Shown: piece by piece, positions 42,209 to 51,774 of the stretch
How positions within the stretch are numbered: the stretch's first letter is position 1
How the letters are laid out: every line of letters begins with the position of its first letter
Assembly: GCF_024628865.1 (NCBI RefSeq)
Contig: NZ_CP102384.1
Span: 197,001 to 261,000, forward strand
Origin: Sphingopyxis sp. DBS4
GTDB lineage: Bacteria > Pseudomonadota > Alphaproteobacteria > Sphingomonadales > Sphingomonadaceae
Length of the DNA: 64,000 nucleotides
Direction of reading: 5' to 3'
Notes under the pieces: generated by a model
Seen by the model: the letters and a program-made list of their open reading frames with translations, nothing else
Told to the model about the DNA's origin: nothing
The model's database searches: none
Translations under genes and position numbers: made by a program

Positions 42209-43084
42209 TTAAATCCCGTCGACGGCCTTGCTGACCATGATGTTCACCGCAACGCGGCGATTCTGCGCCATGCCTTCGGGGGTGCTGTTGTCCGCCGCCG
42301 GATCGGCTTCGGCCATCCCGGTCGGGGTCAACATGCGATAGGGTTTCCACCCGCAGGCCTGCTGAAGATAATTGACGACGCCGCTGGCGCGCTTTTCGCT
42401 GAGCGCCTGGTTGAATTCCTGGCTGCCCCGCGAATCGGTGTAGCCGATGACGAGCAGCAGGGCGTTGTCCATCCCTTCGGCCTGGGTTGCCGCGGCGCAG
42501 AGGTCGGCCTTTGCCTGCGACGACAGCACCGCCTTGCCGGTGTCGAAGTTCACGTTGGTCGTGCCCTTGATATTATATTGGTCGATATCGCCAACCCGGC
42601 CGCGCAGCGCCTCGGTCGCCGCCGTCTGCTCGGCAAAGCGCTGGTTGGTGCCGGTGCGGATCATCGACGCGGTGCGCAGATCCTTGCTCTTGAGTTCGAC
42701 CTGGCTCGCGAGCAGGCCGCCGCTCCACTGCAAGGTCTCGACCGAGACGGGCAGGCCGTTGAGCAGCGAGTCCGCAGCGAGCTTGCTGCGGCTGAGGCCC
42801 AGGAAGCCGCCGCTGCCCTTGATCTTGGTGTTGTCGCCGATAGCGATCGCGGTGTCGGTGCCGTCGGCGGTCGTGACCTGCATCATGCCGTCGCTGCGCG
42901 CCGAGATGATGCCTTCGATTTCGGGCCCCTTGGCCATCGTGGCCGGATCGGGGATCGGCTCGCCGTTGACGATCACGGCGTCGCGCTCGGGCGCGTCCTG
43001 CGCCTGCGCGGCGAAGCCGACCGTCGCCGCCCCGGCGAGCATGGTCAGCAACAGGATTCGCGAATTTTTGGAAACGGCACCCAT
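42209..43084 (-). CDS. OmpA family protein
   Basis: The protein is 291 aa. A Sec signal peptide (about residues 1-29, ending FAAQAQ) is followed by a beta-rich domain (IEGIISARSDGMMQVTTADG, about 50-140) and an OmpA C-terminal domain (NVNFDTGKAVLS, VIGYTDSRGSQEFNQALSEK, RASGVVNYL, AQNRRVAV) that binds diaminopimelate in peptidoglycan. It is likely periplasmic or outer-membrane attached. GGAGAGC precedes ATG 43084. Confidence 0.88.
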   Translation of the reverse strand: MGAVSKNSRILLLTMLAGAATVGFAAQAQDAPERDAVIVNGEPIPDPATMAKGPEIEGIISARSDGMMQVTTADGTDTAIAIGDNTKIKGSGGFLGLSRSKLAADSLLNGLPVSVETLQWSGGLLASQVELKSKDLRTASMIRTGTNQRFAEQTAATEALRGRVGDIDQYNIKGTTNVNFDTGKAVLSSQAKADLCAAATQAEGMDNALLLVIGYTDSRGSQEFNQALSEKRASGVVNYLQQACGWKPYRMLTPTGMAEADPAADNSTPEGMAQNRRVAVNIMVSKAVDGI

Positions 43085-43220
43085 AAGCTCTCCTTCAATT
43101 GGGTCGGCAGGGCTTCGCAATTTACGAGCCCCTTCCGGCACAGCTATACTCCCGGCAGGGCGCAGAGTTGCGCGGATTGTCGAGCGCTTTGCACGGTTCA
43201 GCCGATCGAGGGCCCAGCGC

Positions 43221-43244
43221 AAAAACGCCGAAATTCGGGCGTTT
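43221..43244 (-). terminator. Terminator of the SDR gene
   Basis: On the minus strand AAACGCC (43244-43238) pairs with GGCGTTT (43229-43223) and continues TTG, giving a five-T run, 22 bp after the stop. Confidence 0.55.
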
Positions 43245-43265
43245 CGACAATTAAGTCTGTGTTAT

Positions 43266-44042
43266 TCAGGCGTTACGCGCCATCAGTCCGCCATCGACCG
43301 GGATCACCGCGCCGGTGATGTAACTGGCGGCGGGAAGCACGAGGCCGAGCGTCACATGCGCCACCTCCTCGGGCTCGCCATAGCGGCGGAGCGCGGTGCG
43401 GCGTTTCGCGAACAGCGCCTTGTCCTCCTCGGGCACTTTGTCGGTCATGCCGGTGCGGATCGGGCCGGGGCAGATGCAGTTGACGGTGATCGCCTCCTTG
43501 CCGAGGTCGACTGCAAGGCCGCGCGTCAGCCCGGTGACGCCGGTCTTGGCCGCGACATAGGGGGTGTCGCCCGGCGTCGCGCCGAGCCCTTCGGTCGAGG
43601 CGATGTTGACGATGCGCGCGGCATCGCTTTGGCGGAGCCACGGCAGCGCGGCGCGCACCATGCGCTGGTGCGCGGTCAGCATGACGGCGATCGCGCGGTG
43701 CCAGATCGCCTCATAGTCGTCTTCGGCATCAAGCGGGCAGAAGCTCGACACCCCGGCATTGTTGATGAGGATGTCGATGCCGCCGAAATGATCGGCGATG
43801 GCGACGACGGTGCGCTTGATCGCCTCGCCGTCGGCGACGTCGAGCGCGAAGGCTTTGGCACCCGCGCCCGCGTCGGCCGCGACGGCTTCGCAGGCGGCAA
43901 GGTCGAGATCGGTGACCGCGACCTTCGCGCCTTCACTCGCGAGGAGCAGCGCGGTCGCGCGGCCCATGCCGCTCGCCGCGCCGGTGACGATCGCGACGCG
44001 GCCGGCGATGGAGCGTGAGAGGGTGGGGGGTGCGTTCGTCAT
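43266..44042 (-). CDS. SDR family oxidoreductase
   Basis: This 258-aa classical short-chain dehydrogenase has the cofactor motif TGAASGMGRATAL, Asp in VAVTDLD (favours NAD), NNAG, Ser in VNIASTEG, and YVAAKTG (YxxxK). The C-terminus SYITGAVIPVDGGL is standard. Cofactor choice is inferred from TDLD. Substrate is unknown; 3-oxoacyl-ACP reductase-like or steroid/aliphatic alcohol roles are possible. It is downstream of amn with a 98-bp gap and has its own terminator. Confidence 0.9.
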   Translation of the reverse strand: MTNAPPTLSRSIAGRVAIVTGAASGMGRATALLLASEGAKVAVTDLDLAACEAVAADAGAGAKAFALDVADGEAIKRTVVAIADHFGGIDILINNAGVSSFCPLDAEDDYEAIWHRAIAVMLTAHQRMVRAALPWLRQSDAARIVNIASTEGLGATPGDTPYVAAKTGVTGLTRGLAVDLGKEAITVNCICPGPIRTGMTDKVPEEDKALFAKRRTALRRYGEPEEVAHVTLGLVLPAASYITGAVIPVDGGLMARNA

Positions 44043-44140
44043 CGGGGTTCCTCTCCCATTGGCGGAATATGATGATCTGTCACTGACACGAACGGACTAA
44101 ACGAATCTAGTCCTACCGGGCCCCTTCACTGGTGCGACGC

Positions 44141-45628
44141 TTAGCGGAACGGCGGCTCGTTGAACGCGCGGAGCTTGCGGCTGTGGAGCTTGGCGCCCTC
44201 GTCGCGCATCGTCTCGCAGGCGCGGATGCCGATCTGGAGGTGCGCGGCGATCGCTTCCTCGTAGAAGCGGTTGGCCTGCCCCGGCAGCTTCAATTCGCCG
44301 TGAAGCGGCTTGTCGCTGACGCAGAGCAGGGTGCCGTAGGGGACGCGGAAGCGATAGCCCTGCGCGGCGATCGTCGCCGACTCCATGTCGATGCCGATCG
44401 CGCGCGACTGCGAAAAGCGCAGCGCGCTGTCGGTATAGCGCAGTTCCCAATTGCGGTCGTCGGTGGTGACGACGGTGCCGGTGCGCATCCGTTTCTTGAG
44501 GTCGGCGCCGCTGGCGCCCGACACCGCTTCAGCGGCGCTGGCGAGCGCGAGCTGGACCTCGGCGATCGCGGGAATCGGGATTTCGGGGGGCAGCACCGCG
44601 TCGAGGATATGATCGTCGCGCAGATATGCGTGGGCGAGGACATAGTCGCCGATCCGCTGGCTGGGTCTGAGGCCGCCGCAATGGCCGATCATCAGCCACG
44701 CCTCGGGCCGCAAGACCGCGAGATGGTCGCAGATCGTCTTGGCGTTGGCGGGGCCGACGCCGATGTTGACGAGCGTGATGCCCGCGCCGTCGGGGGCGAT
44801 CAGATGATAGGCGGGCATCTGGTGCCGCCGCCATGCGCTGTCGGCGACGAGCGCGCTGGCGTTGACGCCCGGCCGGTCGACATAGAGGCCCGCGGCGCCG
44901 GCGAGCGCGGTGTAGCGGCCCTGCCCGACCTGCGAGGCCGCCCAGGCGACGAATTCGTCGACATAGCGGTGATAGTTGGTGAACAGGATATAGCGCTGGA
45001 AATGCTCGGGCGCGGTGCCGGTGTAATGGCGCAGCCGCGCAAGGCTGAAATCGGTGCGCAGCGCGTCGAACAGCGCGAGCGGCTGCGGCTTCGTGGGGTC
45101 GGCGCCGAACAGCCCGTCGGCGAGCTCGTCGCCGATGTCGGCGAGTTCGGTGGTCGGGAAATGGCGCGCGAGTTCGAGCGGGGTGACCCCGCCCATGTCG
45201 GACCCGTCGCTTGCGTCGAGCACATAGGGGAAGGGGATCTGCTGCCCGGTGCGCGTCACCTCGAGCGTGATGTCGTAATGGCGCGCAAGCAGCAGGAGCT
45301 GATCGCGCAGATAATCGGCGAACAGGTCGGGGCGGGTGACGGTGGTGACGAACACGCCCGCATGTTCGAAGCGGCCGAAGGAGAGATTATGCCCCTTCTG
45401 CCCCTCGCGCTGCTCGCCGGTGGTGGTGAGGCGGATCGCGGGATAGTCGAAGAGGCCGGTCGCGGCGGCATCGGCCGGAGGCAGCGTGCCGTCGCGGACA
45501 TAGGCGGCGATGGCCGATTTGAGGTTGGAAACCGACGCGCGGAACTTGTCCTGAAGTTCGGCGATGATGCCCTCGACAAGGGCGGCGGGGTCGGAGCTGT
45601 TCTGATTGTTCGATGAGTGTGATGTCAT
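44141..45628 (-). CDS. amn: Amn, AMP nucleosidase
   Basis: This 495-aa enzyme cleaves AMP to adenine and ribose 5-phosphate. The N-terminal AMP-nucleosidase-specific domain (about 1-185) is followed by a purine nucleoside phosphorylase-type domain with GVGPANAKTICDHLAVLRPE, MIGHCGGLRPSQRIGDYVLA, AIGIDMESATIAAQGYRF and LLCVSDKPLHGELK. The acid in DMES is the catalytic region. ATG 45628 is preceded within 30 bp by a TGTCACA motif like those upstream of ahcY and the TonB receptor. Confidence 0.94.
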   Translation of the reverse strand: MTSHSSNNQNSSDPAALVEGIIAELQDKFRASVSNLKSAIAAYVRDGTLPPADAAATGLFDYPAIRLTTTGEQREGQKGHNLSFGRFEHAGVFVTTVTRPDLFADYLRDQLLLLARHYDITLEVTRTGQQIPFPYVLDASDGSDMGGVTPLELARHFPTTELADIGDELADGLFGADPTKPQPLALFDALRTDFSLARLRHYTGTAPEHFQRYILFTNYHRYVDEFVAWAASQVGQGRYTALAGAAGLYVDRPGVNASALVADSAWRRHQMPAYHLIAPDGAGITLVNIGVGPANAKTICDHLAVLRPEAWLMIGHCGGLRPSQRIGDYVLAHAYLRDDHILDAVLPPEIPIPAIAEVQLALASAAEAVSGASGADLKKRMRTGTVVTTDDRNWELRYTDSALRFSQSRAIGIDMESATIAAQGYRFRVPYGTLLCVSDKPLHGELKLPGQANRFYEEAIAAHLQIGIRACETMRDEGAKLHSRKLRAFNEPPFR

Positions 45629-45660
45629 CGCGACGCTGTTGCACGAAAATGTGACAAAAG

Positions 45661-45690
45661 GAAAGGGGCGGCGCGCCGTCGTGCCGCCCC
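45661..45690 (-). terminator. Peroxiredoxin gene terminator
   Basis: On the minus strand GGGGCGGC (45690-45683) pairs with GCCGCCCC (45672-45665) and runs into TTTCCTTTT, 10 bp after the stop. Confidence 0.75.
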
Positions 45691-45699
45691 TCAAAATTC

Positions 45700-46182
45700 T
45701 CAGAGCTGCTCGAGCATATGGTCCGCGCTCGACACGCGGAATTCGCCGGGGGCTTCGACGTTGAGTTGCTCGACGACGCCGTCGTTGACGATCATCGAGA
45801 AACGCTGGCCGCGCTTGCCCATGCCGAAGGCGGTACCGTCCATCGTCAGCCCGACCGCGTCGGCGAAGGCGCCGTTTCCGTCGGCGAGCATGGTGACGCT
45901 GTCGTTCGCGTTCGCGCTCTTCGCCCAGGCGCCCATCACGAAGGCGTCGTTGACCGCGGTGCAGACGATTTCGTCGACGCCCTTGGCCTTGAGCTCGTCG
46001 GCCTTGTCGACGAAGCCCGGCAGATGCTTGGCCGAGCAGGTCGGGGTGAAGGCGCCGGGAACCGAGAAGAGCGCGACCTTGCGGCCCTTGAAATAGTCGG
46101 CGGTATTCACCTGTTCGGGACCGTTGTCGGTGACCTTCACGAAGGTCGCTTCGGGCAGCTTGTCGCCGGTCTGGATCGTCAT
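45700..46182 (-). CDS. Peroxiredoxin (Prx5 type)
   Basis: This 160-aa protein is a thioredoxin-fold peroxidase that reduces hydrogen peroxide and alkyl hydroperoxides. The peroxidatic Cys is in PGAFTPTCSAKHLPGF (about residue 49), the Prx5 signature, and the second Cys (VCTAVNDAF) is at about 74. Start ATG 46182 has AAAGGATG upstream. It is a single-gene unit with its own terminator. Confidence 0.93.
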   Translation of the reverse strand: MTIQTGDKLPEATFVKVTDNGPEQVNTADYFKGRKVALFSVPGAFTPTCSAKHLPGFVDKADELKAKGVDEIVCTAVNDAFVMGAWAKSANANDSVTMLADGNGAFADAVGLTMDGTAFGMGKRGQRFSMIVNDGVVEQLNVEAPGEFRVSSADHMLEQL

Positions 46183-46316
46183 CTTGGCATCCTTTCGTTG
46201 AGGGGATTTCGGTTGGCGCGACATTGGGGCGCGGTGGGCTGGAGTCAAGCGCGGCCATTCCAATTCGGGGAAATATGGCGCTGGACCCTTTTTACCGCAC
46301 GGGGCATTGTACGCCC

Positions 46317-46880
46317 ATGGACACCGCGCCGCTTTTCTTCACCGGCCAGTTGCTGCTCGCGCTGCCGGGCATCGGCGACCCTCGTTTCGCCCATGCGGTG
46401 ATTGCGATGATCAGCCATGACGAGGACGGCGCGATGGGGATCGGGGTTGCCGACCCGATCGATGGCATGACCGTCGGCGCGGTGCTCGACCAGCTCGAGA
46501 TCGGACATGACGAGCCGCTCGATCAGCCGGTTTTCCTTGGCGGGCCGGTCGAGCCGTCGCGCGGCTTCGTGATCCACAGCCGCGATTGGGGCGGCGAAGG
46601 CGCGGTGCAGGTCGCCGACCGCTGGATGGTGTCGAGCTCGCACGACATCTTGCGCGCGATCGGCGAGGGGCGCGGTCCGGCGCAATGGCTGGTCGCGCTC
46701 GGCTATGCCGGCTGGTCGCCGGGGCAGCTCGAGGAGGAAATGGTTCGCCACGGCTGGCACGTCACCCCGGGCAGCGACAGCGTGATATTCGAAACGCCGC
46801 CCACCAGTCGCTGGCAGGCGGCGTTCGCCGAAGCGGGAGTGGACGCCCGCTTGCTGACGACCGAAGGCGGCGAGGCCTGA
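46317..46880 (+). CDS. yqgE: YqgE/AlgH family protein
   Basis: This 187-aa protein has the family core: FTGQLLLALPGIGDPRFAHAVI, SHDEDGAMGIGVADP, VFLGGPVEPSRGFVIHSRDW and WSPGQLEEEMVRHGWHV. It was first named AlgH, a putative transcription factor for alginate in Pseudomonas, but its molecular role is unknown. The start is ATG 46317 (MDTAPLFFTG). It is convergent with the TPR gene. Confidence 0.92.
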   Translation: MDTAPLFFTGQLLLALPGIGDPRFAHAVIAMISHDEDGAMGIGVADPIDGMTVGAVLDQLEIGHDEPLDQPVFLGGPVEPSRGFVIHSRDWGGEGAVQVADRWMVSSSHDILRAIGEGRGPAQWLVALGYAGWSPGQLEEEMVRHGWHVTPGSDSVIFETPPTSRWQAAFAEAGVDARLLTTEGGEA

Positions 46881-46920
46881 AATCCTCCCCGTCTTGCGGA
46901 GAGGAGGGGCTTAAAGACTT

Positions 46921-47316
46921 CTACCGCGCCAGCGCGAGCAGCGGCTTGCCTTCGTTGAGGTTGGCGAGCGCGATGCGGGCGGCCCAGCGCGAATCCATAT
47001 AGGTTCCGCCCGCCAGCTCGACGTCGTAACGGATCGGACTGGTAATTGCGGCCTCATAGGCGGTGGCGGCATCGGCCGTTTGTCCCAGCCGTGCATAAGC
47101 GGTGCCGAGGTTGATCAGCCGCGACGGGTCGCGCGCATCGATCGCGCTGTGCGTCAGCTTGTCGACAGCAGCCGCGTTCCGGCCGGCCTGCAATTCGTCA
47201 TAGGCGACCGACAGCGGCGACAGGTCGCTGGCGTCACCGCCGCTCACGACGATCGATTGCGCCGCGACCGGGCCTGTGAAAGCGAGCGCGACGAACAGTG
47301 GCAGAATTTTTTTCAT
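46921..47316 (-). CDS. Secreted TPR-containing small protein
   Basis: This 131-aa protein has a signal peptide ([20 protein letters not shown]) and about two degenerate TPRs ([20 protein letters not shown] and [26 protein letters not shown]), likely a periplasmic scaffold. GGAGATAGAG precedes ATG. Function is unknown. It is divergent from ahcY across a 394-bp region. Confidence 0.83.
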   Translation of the reverse strand: MKKILPLFVALAFTGPVAAQSIVVSGGDASDLSPLSVAYDELQAGRNAAAVDKLTHSAIDARDPSRLINLGTAYARLGQTADAATAYEAAITSPIRYDVELAGGTYMDSRWAARIALANLNEGKPLLALAR

Positions 47317-47710
47317 TGTCTCTATCTCCCCGAAAACTTTGGATGATTTTCCGTCTGGCGGGATGAAAAGTCAATATTTCCGGGGTGTTGTAACATGGAT
47401 GTCACAAAGCAGAATTAAGCTTAGCGCCAAGCCGCATTATAAGGCTCGATTATCAGAATCTTGGGCGCGGCGACTCCGTGTCACAAAGTCGCGCGGGCGG
47501 CTGTCACAATTGCGCCCGCGAAAAATTTATTTTCGCGTCGCCGCCGATCGGCGGCCGCCGAATCGTGCCGAAAGCGCGACCGCGGACAGCTCGGGTCTTG
47601 AGGATATAAAGAAAAGTTTATATTTGATCCAAGCGGCGCTTTCGGATAGGGCGCCGGGCAAAATTCGTGGCCGCTCGCCTGCGGTCGATCTGCCAATATG
47701 GAGATTCCCC
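47317..47710. other. 394-bp divergent promoter/leader between the TPR gene and ahcY
   Basis: It has three TGTCACAA(A/T) motifs (47400-47408, 47479-47487, 47502-47510), and an inverted repeat ATATAAA-GAAAAG-TTTATAT (47604-47623) about 90 bp before the ahcY start. I see no other gene and no recognisable SAH riboswitch. Confidence 0.6.
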
Positions 47711-49117
47711 GTGGCTACTCTCGCCGCCGACACCCGTGACTATGTGATCGCCGATATCGGCCTGGCCGACTTCGGCCGCAAGGAAATCGCGATCGCCGAA
47801 ACCGAAATGCCGGGTCTGATGGCGCTGCGCGCCGAATATGGCGCCGCGCAGCCGCTCAAGGGCGCGCGCATCACCGGCTCGCTGCACATGACGATCCAGA
47901 CCGCGGTGCTGATCGAGACGCTGAAAACGCTCGGCGCCGACGTCCGCTGGGCGACGTGCAACATCTTCTCGACCCAGGACCATGCCGCCGCCGCGATCGC
48001 CGCGGGCGGGACGCCGGTCTTCGCGGTGAAGGGCGAAAGCCTCGCCGATTATTGGGACTATGTAGGCCGCATCTTCGACTGGGGCGACACGACCGCGAAC
48101 ATCATCCTCGACGACGGCGGCGACGCCACCATGTTCGCGCTGTGGGGTGCGAAGCTCGAGGCCGGCGCCACCCTGCCGCCGCCCGAGAATGAAGAGGAAG
48201 TCGAGTTCCAGCGCGCGCTGAAGGCGTTCGTCGCCGCGAACCCCGGCTACCTCACCAAGACCGTCAAGGCGCTGAAGGGCGTGTCGGAAGAGACGACGAC
48301 CGGCGTCCACCGCCTCTATGACATCGCGAAGAAGGGCGAGCTGCCTTTCCCGGCGATCAACGTCAACGACAGCGTCACCAAGTCGAAGTTCGACAATCTC
48401 TATGGCTGCAAGGAATCGCTGGTCGATGCGATCCGCCGCGCCACCGACGTGATGCTGGCGGGCAAGGTCGCCGCGGTCGCGGGCTTCGGCGACGTCGGCA
48501 AGGGATCGGCCGCGAGCCTGCGCAACGGTGGCGCGCGCGTGCTCGTGACCGAAATCGACCCGATCTGCGCGCTGCAGGCGGCGATGGAAGGCTATGAGGT
48601 CGTGACGATGGACGAAGCGGTCGAGCGTGCCGACATCTTCGTCACCGCGACCGGTAACGCCGACGTCATCACCGCCGAGCATATGGCGGCGATGAAGCCG
48701 ATGGCGATCGTCTGCAATATCGGCCACTTCGACAGCGAGATCCAGATTGCGGCGCTCGCCAACTATAAGTGGACCGAGGTCAAGCCCGGCACCGACCTCG
48801 TCGAATTCCCCGACGGCAAGCAGATCATCGTGCTGGCGAAGGGCCGCCTCGTGAACCTCGGCTGCGCGACGGGCCACCCGTCGTTCGTGATGTCGTCGAG
48901 CTTCACCAACCAGGTGCTGGCGCAGATCGAACTGTTCACCAAGGGCGAGAATTACGGCAACGACGTCTATGTCCTGCCCAAGCATCTCGACGAAAAGGTC
49001 GCGGCGCTGCACCTCGAGAAGCTGGGCGTGAAGCTGAGCAAGCTGACCCAGAAGCAGGCCGATTATATCGGCGTGCCGGTTGAAGGGCCGTTCAAGCCCG
49101 ATCATTACCGGTATTGA
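47711..49117 (+). CDS. ahcY: AhcY, S-adenosylhomocysteine hydrolase
   Basis: This 468-aa enzyme splits S-adenosylhomocysteine to adenosine and homocysteine, keeping methylation cycling. Typical segments are [55 protein letters not shown], the NAD motif [15 protein letters not shown], and the terminal KPDHYRY. The start is GTG 47711 after GGAGATTCCCC; no ATG exists in the right place. A hairpin terminator lies 57 bp downstream. Confidence 0.97.
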   Translation: MATLAADTRDYVIADIGLADFGRKEIAIAETEMPGLMALRAEYGAAQPLKGARITGSLHMTIQTAVLIETLKTLGADVRWATCNIFSTQDHAAAAIAAGGTPVFAVKGESLADYWDYVGRIFDWGDTTANIILDDGGDATMFALWGAKLEAGATLPPPENEEEVEFQRALKAFVAANPGYLTKTVKALKGVSEETTTGVHRLYDIAKKGELPFPAINVNDSVTKSKFDNLYGCKESLVDAIRRATDVMLAGKVAAVAGFGDVGKGSAASLRNGGARVLVTEIDPICALQAAMEGYEVVTMDEAVERADIFVTATGNADVITAEHMAAMKPMAIVCNIGHFDSEIQIAALANYKWTEVKPGTDLVEFPDGKQIIVLAKGRLVNLGCATGHPSFVMSSSFTNQVLAQIELFTKGENYGNDVYVLPKHLDEKVAALHLEKLGVKLSKLTQKQADYIGVPVEGPFKPDHYRY

Positions 49118-49144
49118 TGCTTTTCGGCCTCGGCGCGGGAAAGT

Positions 49145-49258
49145 TTCGCGCGGAGGCCGCAGAGAAAGGGGAAGGGGGCGGCGTTGCCGTCCCCTTTTTC
49201 TTTCCCGGAAAACGGGTCAGGGAACTCTCTCTGCTCCCTCTGCGGCCTCCGCGCGAAT
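49145..49258. repeat. Inverted repeat, family E (copy 4)
   Basis: The left arm TTCGCGCGGAGGCCGCAGAG and right arm CTCTGCGGCCTCCGCGCGAA are a perfect 20-bp inverted repeat. The ahcY terminator sits in the loop. Confidence 0.85.
49174..49202 (+). terminator. ahcY: ahcY terminator
   Basis: GGGGGCGGC (49174-49182) pairs with GCCGTCCCC (49186-49194; one G-U) around GTT, followed by TTTTTCTTT. Confidence 0.8.
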
Positions 49259-49400
49259 TCATGTTTTCCACAGCCGCGCGCCCATCGGACGCCCGTGCGC
49301 GGCGATCGGCGCCGACATGCGATTGAAACCTCCCGCCATCGCCTCTAGGGCTTGGCACCATGCACGCGCGGGAGCCGGACACGCGAGGATTTGAAACGGG

Positions 49401-51764
49401 ATGAGCGACACGCTTTCCCCGGGGCTGCTCTTCGCCCTCGGCCTGTTCGCGGCGCTGTGGCTGCTCGCCGGGCTGTGGGCGGTCGGGCGCGGGATTGCGA
49501 TGCAGCGGCGGTCGGCGTTCGTCGCGGGGCAGACCGACCGGCTCGCCAGCCTGATCGAGGCGTCGCCGCAGCTTCCCGTCGTCGTCCGCGCCGACTGGCG
49601 GATCGAGGCGAGCGAACGACTTGGCCTGTGGCTGGGGCTTGATCGCGGGCCGCGCAATTTCGATGAACTGCGCGGGCTCGACGCCGGGCTCGGCCAGCCC
49701 GAACATGAGCAGCTTCGCCAGGCGATCCTCGGCGCGCAGCGCGGCGCCAAGCCCTTCATGCTCAGCCTGAGGCCGATCGGCGGCAACCGGACGATCGTCT
49801 TCCATGGCGCCGCGGCGCCGCAGGCCGTCGGCGGGCCGGGCAGCGTCCTGCTGTGGATCAGCGACGCGACCGACGGGCAACAGGCGCTGGCCGAGGCGCG
49901 GCGCGAGCGCGACGAGGCGATGGCCGCCTTTGCCGCGCTGTCGGGACTGATCGAGGCGGCGCCCTTTCCGATGTGGTTCCGCGAGCCCGACATGCGCCTC
50001 GCGCTCGTCAACAGCGCCTATGTTCGCGCGGTCGAGGCCAAGAGCGCGGCGGCGGTGATCGACGCCGGCGTCGAGCTGTGCGAGCCGGTTGCCGGGGTAA
50101 GCGCTACCGACGCCGCCGAGGCGGCGCGCGACGCCGGATCGGCGCAGCAGCGCACCGTGCCGGTCACGATCGAGGGCGAGCGGCGGATTATGCGCGTCGT
50201 CGACGTGCCGCTGGCGCCCGAGGGCGGACGAATGATCGGCATCGCCGGCTATGCGATCGACATTCAGGAACTCGAAAGCGAGCGCGGCGCGCACCGGCGC
50301 TTCGTCGATACCCAGCGCGAACTGCTCGACCGGCTGTCGGCGTCGGTCGCGCAATTCGGCTCCGACCAGGGCCTCGTCTTCGCCAATCTGCCGTTCCGCC
50401 GCTTCTTCGCGCTCGACGCCGATGAGGTCGCCGAGGCGCCGCCCTTTGCACGGCTGCTCGATGCGTGGCGCGAGAGCGGGCGCACGCCCGAGGTGCGCGA
50501 CTATCCCGAATGGCGGCGGGCGCATGTCGACTGGTTCGCGCGCGCCGAGGCGAGCGAGGAGGATTGGCTGCTGCGCGACGGCACCCACCTGCACGTCGTC
50601 GCGCAGCCGACCCCCGACGGCGGCCTGCTGCTGATCGCCGAGGACAAGACCGAGCAGGTGCAGCTTGCGGGCGCGCGCGACACGCTGCTCCGCGTCCGCA
50701 CCGCGACCTTCGACAATCTGTTCGAGGCGATCGCGGTGTTCGCGCCCGACGGCCGGCTTCACCTCTGGAACCAGCGCTTCCGCCGGCTCTGGAATATCGA
50801 AGAGCATAAGCTCGCGGCGCATCCGCGCGTCGATGCCCTGATGGGCGGGCTGGCCGACCGGCTCGCCAAGCCGAACCAGATCAGTATCGTCCAGGAGGTG
50901 ATCCGCGCCGCGACGCTCGAACGCACGCAGCGCGCGGGCGAGATCCGCTTCGCCGACGGGCGCCATTTCGACTTCGCCTCGATCCCGCTGCCCGACGGCA
51001 ACGCGCTGCTGATCATGCTCGACATCACCGCGAGCCGGAAGATGGAAGGCGCGCTGCGCGAACGCAACGAGGCGCTCGAAGCCGCCGACAAGGTCAAGAC
51101 CGCCTTCCTGTCGCGGATGAGCTATGAACTGCGCACGCCGCTGACCTCGATCGGCGGCTTCGGCGAGATGCTGCAGGCGGGCTATGCCGGCGAACTGCCC
51201 GCGCCCGCCAAGGCCTATGTCGATGCGATCATGGATTCGGTCGCGGTACTCGGGCGGCAGATCGACAATGTGCTCGACCTCGCGCAGGGTGAGGCGGGGA
51301 CGCTCGCGGTCGAGCGCGCGCCGGTCGACGTCCGTGCCCTGCTTGAAAGCGCGCTCGCCGACGCAAAGGCATTCGCAAAGGCCGAGAAGATCGAGCTTGC
51401 GGGCCAGCTTGCCGAAGGGCTCGGGACGATCGAGGGCGATGCACCGCGGCTGTCGCGGCTCGTCGCCGGGCTGCTCGACAATGCGATCCGCTTCACCGCG
51501 CCTGCGAAGCGCAGCGGCGGCCGCGTCCTGCTCCACGCCGAGGGCGATAGCGAGCGGGTAGAGATTGTCGTTTCCGACAATGGGCCCGGGATGCCCGACA
51601 CCGTTGCCGCAGTCACCCGGGGCACGCAGGCGGGGACGCAAAGCGGCGGCATCGGCCTCGCCCTCGCCCGCCAGCTCGTCGCCGCGCACGGCGGGACGAT
51701 GGAGGTGATGAGCGAAAAGGGGCAGGGGACACTGGTGCGCATCAGCCTGCCGCGGGGTGGGTAG
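49401..51764 (+). CDS. divL: DivL-type cell-cycle sensor pseudokinase (Tyr replaces the His box histidine)
   Basis: The protein is 787 aa. A membrane helix (about 8-30) is followed by three or more PAS-like regions (about 40-160, 180-290, 440-550) and a histidine-kinase-like core. The DHp motif reads FLSRMSYELRTPLTSIGG, with Tyr575 where kinases have His. The ATPase core keeps LLDNAIRF (N box), DNGPGM (G1) and GGIGLALARQL (G2). This is the hallmark of Caulobacter DivL (Tyr550, 769 aa), which activates CckA and so CtrA. The gene pair with tsaE, next downstream, supports this. The exact PAS count is not resolved. Confidence 0.85.
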   Translation: MSDTLSPGLLFALGLFAALWLLAGLWAVGRGIAMQRRSAFVAGQTDRLASLIEASPQLPVVVRADWRIEASERLGLWLGLDRGPRNFDELRGLDAGLGQPEHEQLRQAILGAQRGAKPFMLSLRPIGGNRTIVFHGAAAPQAVGGPGSVLLWISDATDGQQALAEARRERDEAMAAFAALSGLIEAAPFPMWFREPDMRLALVNSAYVRAVEAKSAAAVIDAGVELCEPVAGVSATDAAEAARDAGSAQQRTVPVTIEGERRIMRVVDVPLAPEGGRMIGIAGYAIDIQELESERGAHRRFVDTQRELLDRLSASVAQFGSDQGLVFANLPFRRFFALDADEVAEAPPFARLLDAWRESGRTPEVRDYPEWRRAHVDWFARAEASEEDWLLRDGTHLHVVAQPTPDGGLLLIAEDKTEQVQLAGARDTLLRVRTATFDNLFEAIAVFAPDGRLHLWNQRFRRLWNIEEHKLAAHPRVDALMGGLADRLAKPNQISIVQEVIRAATLERTQRAGEIRFADGRHFDFASIPLPDGNALLIMLDITASRKMEGALRERNEALEAADKVKTAFLSRMSYELRTPLTSIGGFGEMLQAGYAGELPAPAKAYVDAIMDSVAVLGRQIDNVLDLAQGEAGTLAVERAPVDVRALLESALADAKAFAKAEKIELAGQLAEGLGTIEGDAPRLSRLVAGLLDNAIRFTAPAKRSGGRVLLHAEGDSERVEIVVSDNGPGMPDTVAAVTRGTQAGTQSGGIGLALARQLVAAHGGTMEVMSEKGQGTLVRISLPRGG

Positions 51765-51774
51765 GGGTGTCCTT

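Noticed and set aside
47276..47710. In-frame extension upstream of ahcY
   Set aside because: No ribosome site and no similarity; GTG 47711 has GGAG and gives a normal-length enzyme.
47560..47710. SAH riboswitch upstream of ahcY
   Set aside because: I looked for the conserved SAH riboswitch core and could not recognise it; a covariance-model search would be decisive.
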